Assembly: GCF_050003625.1 (NCBI RefSeq)
Contig: NC_134398.1
Coordinates: 102,601,886 to 102,665,885 of the forward strand
Reading direction: 5' to 3'
Source: Haematobia irritans
Lineage: Eukaryota; Arthropoda; Insecta; Diptera; Muscidae
Length of the DNA stretch: 64,000 nucleotides
The notes below the pieces were generated by a model that did not search any database, was not told where the DNA came from, and was given only the letters and a program-made list of their open reading frames with translations. The position numbers and the translations under genes were made by a program. This document shows positions 53,871 to 63,270 of this stretch, piece by piece (positions within the stretch are counted from its first letter, which is position 1; every line of letters starts with the position of its first letter).

Positions 53871-55092
53871 CTCACCTACATTCCAACCATCAACACTGTT
53901 CCTGTATTCACCTTTTTGGGACTTTTGGTGTGGTCAATATTATCTATTTGGGGATTACCTACGGAAACAGTATTTTTGATGGTTCACAATGCAGTGATTT
54001 TAATAAGAAAAAGGAAACTGAGTACTCACACTTTCATAGGTCCACCGATGAAGGATCCTTCACTGGATTTCCGCCGATTTTAATATACATTAACTAGTTG
54101 TAGATTTAATATACACTAACTACTTGTAGATTTCTTCTGAGTGTTGATAATTGTCTTTTATGTGAATATTCTCACTTGTAATATAGGTTATTTTTCCCAA
54201 CAAATAAAGCAACTCAATTCCTCTCCACTTGGATGAGCAAAAATTCACAAAATATCGGCAAATGTTGCAGGTTTCCGATGAGGGTTTCCCGTTCCCAATA
54301 AAAAGTGATTGCAAGTCGGATATGATTCAATACAAGATATTGAATCAAAGAGGTTACCAAAGAGGTTACCAAAAATGAGTATATTGGTATATGTATACCA
54401 ATGAATATTTTAAATTTTACCTTTTTGAAATTAAAAATCAGGCTTGCAGAGTAAAATGGATCCCAATGACAAAGACAAATGGTCAATTCCAAATCAAGGG
54501 AATACAAGCACGTGCAAAACTCGATGGATATAAAACCAAAAATTATTAATGCAAATGACCAGATTTCTCCAAGAAATTTAATAAAATTTTGCAGGAAAAA
54601 TATCTCTTGTAGGCGCCAATTAGTAGGAAAAATTCTGATAAAAAAAATAGTGTCTCTTGAACAAACAGACAAAAAAGCATCATGTTCTTCAAGTTTCTAC
54701 TTACTAAAAATTTATATGGAGTATAATTCGATGAAAAGAAAAATAATTTGTGCCGCAGTACGTCCAACTTCCAGGGGAGAAATGATCGAACTGTCATTTT
54801 AACCCATATTTATAAAAAGAGGCGCTTTGGAAGGGCTGAGTATATTTCCAAAGAGTTTTCCCAATTAATTGGAAAATCTCTGCTATTCGAAAATGTCTCC
54901 CAATACATATGTGAAACAAAACGTTGGCGGAATAGCGTTTAGCCATGAAACAATGCAATAGCATAACAAATTATACTGAGATACACTAGAACAAACCCAT
55001 TATTAATAGTTAAAGCATGCTTCTGGCTTATGATGGGCCAGTGCATAACGATCATTATTATGAAACCCAATGTTCCGATTTCGAATCCCAAC
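53871..55092. other. AT-rich stretch, no gene recognised
   Basis: Frames up to 152 codons exist on the minus strand (54214-54672) but have skewed Ile/Phe/Leu content. The plus-strand alternatives are equally unconvincing. A duplicated AGAGGTTACCAA and a near-palindrome TTGGTATATGTATACCAA lie near 54350-54400. Confidence 0.4.
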
Positions 55093-55236
55093 AAAATAGT
55101 TTTTATACCCTCCACCATAGGATGGGGGTATATTAACTTTGTCATTCCGTTTGTAACACATCGAAATATTGCTCTAAGACCCCATAAAGTATATATATTC
55201 TGGGTGGTGGTGAAATTCTGAGTCGATCTGAGTAAT
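55093..55236 (-). repeat. End of a calyptrate dispersed repeat
   Basis: TTTTTATACCCTCCACCATA through CATTCCGTTTGTAACAC to TGAGTCGATCTGAG is, inverted, the 3' part of the very common fly repeat ending in GGTGGAGGGTATAAA. It abuts a gypsy RT fragment. Confidence 0.65.
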
Positions 55237-55700
55237 GCTACCCCGATCAAACAGCGTCATTTTCCGGTTTCACCAGCAATGGAGAAACTGATTTATGACG
55301 AGGTTGATCAGATGTTGGCAATGGATGTTATGGAAGAAAGTGATAGCACGTGGTCTTCATCTATGGTCTTAGTGCAAAAGCCGGGGAAAGTCCGACTTTG
55401 TTTAGATAGCCTCAACGTTAATGTAGTTACGGTCAAGGATGCCTAACATCGATGGCATTCTCAGTCGACTTCCTCGTGCTGAATTTATAACCAGTTTAGA
55501 TCTCAAGGATGCCTTTTGGAAAATCCCACTTGACAAATCGTCGAAAGAAAAAACAGCATTAACCGTTCCCGGCCGCCCCTTTTACAAATTCAAGGTTATG
55601 CTTTTTGGCTTATTTAATGCGCCCCAGACGATGTCTCGTCGATTTTTGGGTATGTCTGTTTGGTACCGAAAGTTCATTAGGAATTATGCTTTTGTAACAA
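55237..55700 (+). pseudogene. Gypsy reverse transcriptase fragment, unit 1
   Basis: LVQKPGKVRLCLDS, NIDGILSRLPRAEF, TSLDLKDAFWKIPLDKSS and TVPGRPFYKFKVM are Ty3/gypsy RT motifs. An 11-base deletion near 55440 breaks the frame. After NAPQTMSRR the sequence jumps to FLGMSVWYRKFIRNYA, so the catalytic YXDD part is deleted. Confidence 0.8.
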
Positions 55701-56072
55701 TTCTGGGTGGTGGTGAAATTCTGAGTCGATCTGAGTAATGCTACCCCGATCAAACAGCGTCATTTTCCGGTTTCACCAGCAATGGAGAAACTGATTTATG
55801 ACGAGGTTGATCAGATGTTGGCAATGGATATTATGGAAGAAAGTGATAGCACGTGGTCTTCATCTATGGTCTTAGTGCAAAAGCCGGGGAAAGTCCAACT
55901 TTGTTTAGATAGCCGCAAGGTTAATGTAGTTACGGTCAAGGATGCATATCCTTTGCCTAACATCGATGGCATTCTCAGTCGACTTCCTCGTGCTTTTTAT
56001 TTTCCCGCAGCCACGAATAGAACTACTTGGTGAGATCATCCTCTAATAAAGACTTAACTCAAAAAAAAAAAA
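55701..56072 (+). pseudogene. Gypsy RT fragment, unit 2, ending in poly(A)
   Basis: It repeats unit 1 with a period of about 503 bases, starting in the dispersed-repeat scrap (GGTGGTGGTGAAATTCTG), and is intact where unit 1 has its 11-base deletion. It leaves gypsy homology at about 55995. It ends with AATAAA (56045-56050), ten bases, then a run of about twelve A (56061-56072), as in a polyadenylated retroposed transcript. Confidence 0.7.
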
Positions 56073-56549
56073 CTCTCCATTACAGCCACATTTCTCATTT
56101 TATTTTGGGCCCCTTGATACCACACACATCACATCAACTACTTGAGCCGAAAATCAATTCTTTTCTTAATTGAAAATAATTTGCATTTTCCCCTCATCTC
56201 AATCGCTCAAAGTCACCAATAAACTGCCCCGTTCGCCAAAATCAACCACCAAATGAAATCTGGGCACGCTAAATGCAATAAAAAATGAATTTCAATTGTG
56301 ACCCCGTAGCCGTAGCCATACCATACCGCCTGCCGGCCGCTATACCCATATATATAGATATAGCCTGCAACAAACCACCATGGTCGACGAGACTTCGAGA
56401 ACGAACATGATGTGCAGGCCTATGGTCCACGTGGGGAACTCCCACCCCTGAGCGTCTCAAGCCGGGCTACAATCTCGGGCGATCGGTTATCCCCAGATAT
56501 GTACAAAAGACAGTTCTTGTCCGCTTCTAACCTATATTTACTTCCACAG
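56073..56549 (+). other. Probable host intron or flank
   Basis: This is non-repetitive-looking sequence. The 72 bases 56069-56140 recur identically at 63199-63270. GCTTCTAACCTATATTTACTTCCACAG-type sequence before 56550 gives a branch-like CTAAC, a pyrimidine-rich tract and an AG acceptor. An upstream open stretch (about 56360-56525, QAYGPRGELPPLSV) may be a further exon but I cannot place its ends. Confidence 0.4.
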
Positions 56550-56693
56550 TGCCCATTGTCAACGAAATCTGGTGGAATAACAAAAAGGGTCCCGCTGATG
56601 AAATGTCGCATGTCAATTTCTACCATATGACTACAACCGCAGTTGCCTGTCCCCCTATGGAAAATACGTCTGTCCACTGCCTCAAAGAAAAAG
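56550..56693 (+). CDS. Candidate internal exon of an unidentified host gene
   Basis: It is bounded by TTCCACAG on the left and AAAG|GTATGC on the right, both good splice signals. The 144-base exon is open in one phase with both introns in phase 1: NEIWWNNKKGPADEMSHVNF then YHMTTTAVACPPMENTSVHC. Composition (GC and codon use) differs from the surrounding AT-rich repeats. I do not recognise the protein. The two Cys spaced by nine residues are compatible with a secreted or extracellular domain, but that is speculation. Confidence 0.4.
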
Positions 56694-57414
56694 GTATGCA
56701 ATACCCATGTGGCTAGTGCTCTGTCGCCGTCCGTGTGTCTATTTGTGAATCCCTTGCCTGCAGCCCATCACCCTGTGTGTGTCCACCTATCGTTCTCTTG
56801 TGCATGGTGTAATTGTTGTTTCTTTATTTTTGTTTATTTGTGCACTCTTCCTCTTTTTACCAAAAAGACAGATTTCACATATCAACAAAAACAGAAAGAA
56901 CAATTACATCAGCCCTATCATAAATGTAGTAGTGTCAATATAGTCCATTGTAATGATGTGTAATAACAAACCATATATAAAAACAAACTTACAATAGTGT
57001 TCTACTTCAATTATCCATCGTTTATCATTCTTAACAATATATACTAAGTGCATTTTTTGAAAGATTTGTAAACCTAAAAGAAATTAACTCGTATACATAA
57101 AATACCTTTTGTTTCTAAATTTTTTGCCTTCTGTTTCTAAATTCTGTGAGCCGTGTGAAAATATCCAAGAATTACGAAATCATTTCCTGCATTACTAAAG
57201 GCATAAGCCGGAATGCATTGCATATGTTCGTGTTATCAAATGAAATTACCGTGCGATTGGCAATTATTCCAATTTCTCCCTGTGTTATATTTACGGTTGC
57301 ACTAGTTGGTCTAATTCCACCAAAAGGGGAGAATGTGAGAATTTCTGATGTGTTGGTAGTCCCTACACGATTTTCCTTCTCAAGTAAGGGGTACTTCAAT
57401 TCCTTATGACATAA
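56694..57414. other. Intron-like flank, no gene recognised
   Basis: It follows the candidate exon with GTATGC and then pyrimidine-rich sequence. Small frames at 57146-57409 (plus) and 57172-57399 (minus) overlap each other; neither has recognisable motifs. Confidence 0.35.
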
Positions 57415-58475
57415 ATCTTTGAGAAAGCTTCCTACAGCAAACAGCTATCCCGGAACAATCTTCTATAGGAGCAATATTTTCAGAAAGTTTCCTATTGACC
57501 TAACTTTTTTTTTTTATTTTAGAAAAAATTCTATAATTATTAGAAAATGTTGAGAATATTCTCTATAGAAACAAATTCTTCACAGAAACAATTTCACGAA
57601 ACTTTTTCCCAGTTGAAATCCTTATTGAGTTTCATAAAAATATATAACATAAATCCCATTACAAATTTAATTGAATCAACACAATTTCCCATTGAAATAA
57701 AAATTAATCACGCAAATTAATTGTAACATTTATTATTATTTCTTTTTATTATTGGATCAATCAATCTCGTGATTGAATCAGAAAAAACATCTGTGTGTCA
57801 CTAAAAGTTCTCTATAGACATCACATTTTCGAGGAAATCTTTTATAATAAACATAGAATTCCTAGAAAAATGTTCCATAAAAATGGAATTCTGAGACCAT
57901 GTTCTATAGAAATAAAATTTCTAGAAAGTTATCTATACACAACATTCCGATACAATTTTCTATGGAAATAAAATTTCGAGAAAATTTTTCATAGCAATAA
58001 CATCTTGAGGAATACTTTCTATAGAAACAAAATATTGAGAAAGTTTTCTATATAAATACATCTCGAGGACATTTCCTACACAGAACAAAATGTAAACTAC
58101 ATTATGGGAAAATGAACTATTCCAAATTTCGCAAATCTTTACATCGACGAAATTTTCCAACATTTTTGGATTTTTAATTCCCATTTCTGAAATGCATCTT
58201 TTTCGAAAAAATATGAATTAAATATACCGAAAAAATTTTAAGCGCCAGATCATTCTCATTTAACAACGCTGTAGCCTATTCTTACTAATTTTTGTGAAGT
58301 GTACGAAAACTTAGAAATGAACTAATTTAGAAGTCATTGAGATTTTACTGTCATTTAGTTCATAGAATTTTTGAGACATACTTGGAATAAAGAAAAAAAA
58401 ATCGTTGTGATGGGGAAAATTTCTTACAAAATTTTAAAAATAAACTAAAACAAAATAAAATTTTTGCAATAAATA
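57415..58475. repeat. Degenerate tandem AT-rich repeat (TCTATAGAAATAAAATT type)
   Basis: Imperfect units of roughly 45 bases with TTCTATAGAAA, ATAAAATTTCGAGAAA and CATCTCGAGGA recur through 57415-58080 and again at 58495-58590. No coding sequence. Confidence 0.55.
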
Positions 58476-60023
58476 TTAGTTCATTTTAGGATCATTTTTA
58501 CAACAGACTCTTTTTTTTGTATGGAAACAACATCTCGAGAAAAAATTTCTGCAGAAATATATTTGGAGGAAATTTTCTAGAGTCATGAAATTTTCATGGG
58601 CTTGTTCGATTAGAATTTGCGTCAAAGATTCCGGAACCCACAACTTCCACTGAAATTCTTGGGAATCCCGAAAGTCAGAATCCAAACTCCTCTTAAATAC
58701 CATATTTCCTGCAACACGCAAGTCCGGTAGCCGTTCTTTATTCTTTTCTATCTCCTCCCTTAGCTCTTTGTATTCGTCACTCTCGAATTCCGCCGTTTCG
58801 AACTCAAATACTTGGTCCATTTCCAGTTCGTATACTATGGGCAAGCGGGATAGCATATCGGCCACTACGTTGTCCTTGCCTTTCCGATGTTCGATTTTGA
58901 AATTGAATCCTTGGAGTTGCAATGACCACCGAGCCAAACGACCAGTAAGATCTTTTAGACTCATTAGCCATTGCAAACTCGAATGATCTGTAATCACCGT
59001 AAATTCCATCAGTTCAACGTAGGGCCGAAACTTCTTAATTGCCATCACCGCCGCCAGGCACTCTATTTCAGTGACACTGTAGTTTCTTTTACATTTATTG
59101 AGCTTTTGTGAGTAGAAGGCTATAGGGTGTTCTTCCTTCTGGCTATTTAATTGGAACAGAACTGCTCCTATACCATACTCCGATGCGTCACATTGAATGA
59201 AAAAGGGTTTTGAAAAATCGGCGTGTCGCAAAACGGGCGCCGAGGTTAAGGCCTTTTTAAGTTTTTCGAACGCCTCTTTTGCTTTTTCATCCATATTGAA
59301 CTTGGCAGACTTTTTTAGCGTGTCTGTGAGTGGAGCCGAGATTGTGGCGAAATCCTTAATAAATCTTCGGTACCATCCAGCGGTACCAAGGAAACTTCGC
59401 ACTTCGCGGGCGTTTTTTGGTACTTTTATTTTGTTGATCGCCTCAATTTTATCAGGATCAGTGCGCAATACCCCTTCTCCAATTATGAAACCCAAATATT
59501 TCAATTGACGGAAACAAAATTGCGACGTTTTCAGTCCTATGGTGAGACCAGCTTTCTGCAGACATTCAGCCACTTCGCTGAGAAGCCTCAGATGTTCGTC
59601 AAAATTGCCAGAAATAACCAACAAGTCGTCCAAGTACACAAAAACATTCTCCTTTAGTCTTTGGGGAATGACTTTGTCCATCAGACGGCATAATCGTTGT
59701 GCGGCATTGCACAAGCCGAAAGGCATCACACGGAACTGGTACAATGGACGACCTGGAACCGTGAAGGCTGTATACGACTTGCTCTCTTCATCTAGCTCTA
59801 TCTGCCAGAAAGCGTATTTAAGGTCCACGCTGCTTATAAAGTGGGTTTCGTCAATTCGACTCAATATTCCATCTATATTTTGGAGGGGATAGGCGTCTTT
59901 TACGGTCAAATTGTTTAACTTACGGGCATCTAAATAGAAACGATTTTTCCCCGGTTTCCGTACTATGGTTGTTCTGTTGCTCCAGGGACTTTCACTTTCT
60001 TCGATAACCTTTAGAGCTAACAT
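58476..60023 (-). pseudogene. Gypsy reverse transcriptase and RNase H (515 codons)
   Basis: The frame is open from the ATG at 60023, which is internal to Pol. Motifs are TIVRKPGKNRFYLDARKLN, VKDAYPLQNIDGILSRI, SSVDLKYAFWQIELDEES, FRVMPFGLCNAAQRLCRLM and VYLDDLLVISG (catalytic YLDD). Then come the RSFLGTAGWYRRFIKDFA thumb, and RNase H (FIQCDASEYGIGAVLFQ, NYSVTEIECLAAVMAIKKF, TDHSSLQWLM, DNVVADMLSRLP). The catalytic residues are kept. It ends at the beginning of integrase, with an unrelated AT-rich tail of about 35 residues. Confidence 0.88.
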
Positions 60024-60046
60024 GTTGTCAACATGTTAGCTCTAAA
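60010..60046. repeat. Perfect palindrome, 18-bp arms, 1-base spacer
   Basis: TTTAGAGCTAACATGTTG is followed by T and its exact complement CAACATGTTAGCTCTAAA. It sits exactly at the break between the Pol linker and RT. A third partial repeat, AACATGTTAGCCCC, follows. Confidence 0.95.
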
Positions 60047-60280
60047 CATGTTAGCCCCATCGATCAGCTTGATTGAGTGTTTTTCTAACGATGTACATCC
60101 TAAACCATGTTTCTCGAACGTTTTGAATTTTTCTATTGTCTGTTTTAACCGTTCGGATTGTTCATTAGAAAGTTCATGAGGGTTGAGTTTGTATTTTACA
60201 TCTGGATTTGCCATATCATTGGTAACTTTTTCAATGTTTATTTCGGATACGCCTATGAGTTCGGGGGCTAAATGGAACAT
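60017..60280 (-). pseudogene. Gypsy Pol linker before RT, broken at a palindrome
   Basis: It reads KYKLNPHELSNEQSERLKQ and HSIKLIDGAN, the region just before RT in gypsy elements. The next residues do not fit, because the sequence enters the palindrome 60010-60046 where part of the usual PVKQR stretch is missing. Confidence 0.7.
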
Positions 60281-60331
60281 TCGTCAAAAGTCAATCCCAA
60301 GGTATAAATATTGCTCCAAATCTGGGCATAA

Positions 60332-60616
60332 TTACAAAAACATTTCCTTTTCTTGATTTTGGTAGTGAATATTAACTTTTACTTTACCCAGAACCCTATA
60401 ACTTGTCCCTCCAGCAGTAGTAACTTTGCTCGAAAGTGGTATAATAGGAATTTCTAACTCTTCGATTACTTCTCTACAGTTTTTCCCCAAAATATTGACT
60501 GTTGCGCCAGAAACTTTCGTAATCCTTGCCAACGAGTCTATTAAGTATTTCCTTTGCTCACGCCATTCTTTTGCCTTTTTCCTTATTTTGGAGATTTTTC
60601 CGGGTATAACCCTCAC
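60332..60616 (-). pseudogene. Gypsy aspartyl protease, active site disrupted
   Basis: YLIDSLARITKVSGATVNIL followed by GKNCREVIEELEIPIIPL. In gypsy proteases of this type LIDSGATV is contiguous. Here eight residues (LARITKVS) separate DS from GATV, which should destroy the catalytic loop. The first codon is GTG and is not a natural start; this is part of Pol. Confidence 0.7.
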
Positions 60617-60783
60617 ATCCGAGTTAAAAATTCTTTCCCGAACTTTCTCATAGTTTTCTTTACGCTGCTCCAGTGGTATATAGTGTCTCTCAGCCGGTGT
60701 AAAATTCTTATAATCGATCCTAGTTTTATCTTTATTTTCTCTAATCTTATTATTATTAACAAAAATGTGAAGTCCCTTATCTT

Positions 60784-62274
60784 CTAATTGTTTTGTGTCA
60801 CAGGGACTTCGGACGGACGTAGTTCCCCTGTCTTCTCCACGCCCTTCTTCGGGTTACCCTGATACACCGGACATTTAGGGGTTACAGTATCAGGCTTTCC
60901 GCATCGGTAGCAAAATAATCTCCTGAAATCTGCAGGACAATCCATAAACATGTGTCCAGCTTCGCGGCAATTCCAGCAAGTGATCTTCGTCTTCGTTTGA
61001 GTTGGGCCGCGAAGTGCTGACACATTTTCTAACATATCTACTGAAGATTCCTCACTAGGGCAGTCAAATTCATGGTCATAAATTTCATTAACTTGTCTAG
61101 TCGGTCGTGGTGGTATAGGCATGGGTCTATTTTCACGTCGGGGAAAATTACGCTCAGCTTCAATACGCAATTGTTCCACGGACGATATTGTCATTTGATA
61201 AACGTGACGCCTTAGGTCTTCTCTGATGTTTCCTTTTAAAATCTTAATCATTTCATATTCGTATATTGGTTGCATTAACCGCGAGCGCAATATCCCCATT
61301 TCGTGAAAATATCCGTTTACTGTCTCATTATGTCGTTGTTTCCTTTCGAGTAGTTCCCTCAGTATGTCGAACTTCGATTGTGGCGACTGATATTGGTCCC
61401 GCAAAGCATGTTTTAGTCCCTCCCAGTCAGTATCTATACTGTTCCGTCTATGCAGCCAATACCATTCCCTCGCCTGGCCAGAAACTAAGAATGAAAAATC
61501 CCTCAATACCTCAGACCAGGGAATGTTGTATTGTTCTTGCATTATCTCCAGTCTGTAAATGAAATCATTAACACGGAGATCTCTTGGATCTCCACTGAAA
61601 TTCAGTCCTAATTTGTCCACTCTGATTCTAAGAGGTTCATTGTTACCATTAGGAATGTTCACGATAGCATTGTTGTCAGAGGGCATCGGTGATGATCTCG
61701 GCGTTTGAACGTTTGAGTATGTGCCACTACTAGTTGAAGCCGGTAATGTATTCATTTGACCCCCGCAGCTCACCTGGTTGTTAGAGTTAGCAGACGGCGT
61801 ATTTTGTGTTTGAGGAGCAGGTGCCTGTTTACGAACAGCCTCTGAAAGCTCACTCATACCCTTGGCCAATGAATCAATCATCTTCCTAACATCACTCATT
61901 TCATTCCTGACCATATCCCTGACCTTATCCTCCAGAGATCGCTGAACGGATGCGGCCTCATCTTGAACCATATCTCTCACACCTGGTGGAAATGTCTCAC
62001 CAGCCTCCTGGTTCTGATAAGTGCCATTTGGGGCAATATTAGGTTTTTGAGGTTGCCCAATATTCGGGGCGACAGCACCCTGTTGATTACCCCTCATTAT
62101 CGAACCAGCAAGATAAAAAATTTGATACCCATTCATTTGAGCATTCGACTGTTCCATAACGTCCTCAAAACTTACGTGATTCTTCTTCCTTGGGTTATAC
62201 GCGGATCTGTTTAAGTCAAATGATTCGTTACTGTATCTTTTATTTTTCCCCCTTGAGCGAGTAAAATAGCTCAT
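60784..62274 (-). CDS. Gypsy Gag (496 residues)
   Basis: The ATG at 62274 starts MSYFTRSRGKNKRYSNES. There is a long Gln/Asn/Pro-rich N-terminal part, then a retrotransposon capsid-like region (LNFSGDPRDLRVNDFIYRLE, SQAREWYW-like FLVSGQAREWYWLHRRNS, QYQSPQSKFDILRELLERKQ). Near residues 435-475 come zinc-knuckle cysteines CWNCREAGHMFMDC and CYRCGKPDTVTPKC. The frame is complete with no break, unlike Pol. It would package the element RNA into particles. Confidence 0.88.
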   Translation of the reverse strand: MSYFTRSRGKNKRYSNESFDLNRSAYNPRKKNHVSFEDVMEQSNAQMNGYQIFYLAGSIMRGNQQGAVAPNIGQPQKPNIAPNGTYQNQEAGETFPPGVRDMVQDEAASVQRSLEDKVRDMVRNEMSDVRKMIDSLAKGMSELSEAVRKQAPAPQTQNTPSANSNNQVSCGGQMNTLPASTSSGTYSNVQTPRSSPMPSDNNAIVNIPNGNNEPLRIRVDKLGLNFSGDPRDLRVNDFIYRLEIMQEQYNIPWSEVLRDFSFLVSGQAREWYWLHRRNSIDTDWEGLKHALRDQYQSPQSKFDILRELLERKQRHNETVNGYFHEMGILRSRLMQPIYEYEMIKILKGNIREDLRRHVYQMTISSVEQLRIEAERNFPRRENRPMPIPPRPTRQVNEIYDHEFDCPSEESSVDMLENVSALRGPTQTKTKITCWNCREAGHMFMDCPADFRRLFCYRCGKPDTVTPKCPVYQGNPKKGVEKTGELRPSEVPVTQNN

Positions 62275-63198
62275 TTCCCTACTGGGTCCGAAAAATAATT
62301 TCCAGTCGTTTAATCGATTATCAAAACACGGTTGAATGGAATTTTCAAAACAATTTCACTAAACACCAAATTAAAATTCATGTAAATATAGTTCGATGTA
62401 ATAAATATAAAAATACGAATAGTTCAACGTAGTAAATCTAAATATATTAATCTAAAGAACACATACAATCTACTCTACTTCACACCATAAAACAGACTCT
62501 CTTTTAATTTTCTTTTACGTAAACAATATCATTAAAGTCGAGGGGGCTTTGGTCTTTTCAGAAATAATTGTGTGTATGCTTGTGTGGTACTATCTCTCTA
62601 ATTTGATATAAAGCGTTCTCTAAGGAGATGCATCAATGTTTCCCAAGACAATCTTGACAGAACAAACACGGTTGTACAAAAAAAAACTAATTCTACTTCA
62701 TTGTCCATGACATTTTGTTAACACTCAGAACGTAAACAAGTACATGGCACACGAAATTCACAATACGCTGACTTTCGCGTTATTTACACAAAACGGTTAT
62801 TGCACAATTCCCTAAATGAAGCTATAACTGTCTAGTTTCTATGGCTATGTGCTTCGGTATTATTGCACAGTTTTCCTTATCCTAATATCACAGTTTAAGA
62901 GGCAATTTCGTTAACCACTTTATAAATTGCAAAATTAGGCTGTTTTGCTTACTTTTAGATTGGGCGCCATCTCTGTTATGTGCGTCTATAGCGGCGTTTG
63001 ACATGGCCGTCCGGCTTACTACGGCGATCTCAGTGGGTGTGGGACTCAACCCGCCTATATCAAACCCAGGGCACTAACATTGAAGAATTTGAACTTACAC
63101 AAAACAAAACGAACGATACCTGACGAACTTAAAAGGGAAAACAATGATCCAGAGATCTTGGTGTTGTGACTTCACACTTGCCCACCCAACCATGACCC
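62275..63198 (-). other. Gypsy leader, primer-binding site and LTR region
   Basis: It is non-coding. On the minus strand, TGGCGCCCAATC follows ATAACAGAGA. This is the expected tRNA-type primer site next to the LTR end, so 62275-62960 is leader and sequence from about 62977 rightward is LTR. Confidence 0.5.
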
Positions 63199-63270
63199 AA
63201 AACTCTCCATTACAGCCACATTTCTCATTTTATTTTGGGCCCCTTGATACCACACACATCACATCAACTA
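63199..63270 (+). repeat. 72-bp exact copy of 56069-56140
   Basis: Identical from AAAACTCTCCATTACAG to CACATCACATCAACTA. It ends exactly at the TA where the mariner-type element begins. Confidence 0.95.

Larger units (their letters stand above)
58580..63198 (-). mobile_element. Ty3/gypsy retrotransposon, minus strand, truncated before integrase
   Basis: Gag, protease, RT and RNase H are in order on the minus strand, then similarity ends at the start of integrase (LIEQAHEN near 58605) in the AT-rich repeat. A primer-binding-like TGGCGCCCAATC (minus strand, about 62965-62976) marks the inner end of the 5' LTR, which should extend right from about 62977. Its outer end is not defined. There is no 3' LTR. 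Confidence 0.8.

Noticed and set aside
54214..54672. 152-codon minus-strand open frame
   Set aside because: Very rich in Ile, Phe and Leu in an AT-rich stretch, no motif, overlapping plus-strand frames equally long; looks like chance.
57146..57409. Small plus-strand frame (and its minus-strand partner) that could be a gene
   Set aside because: Both strands are open over the same bases and neither has a recognisable domain, splice signals or supporting context.
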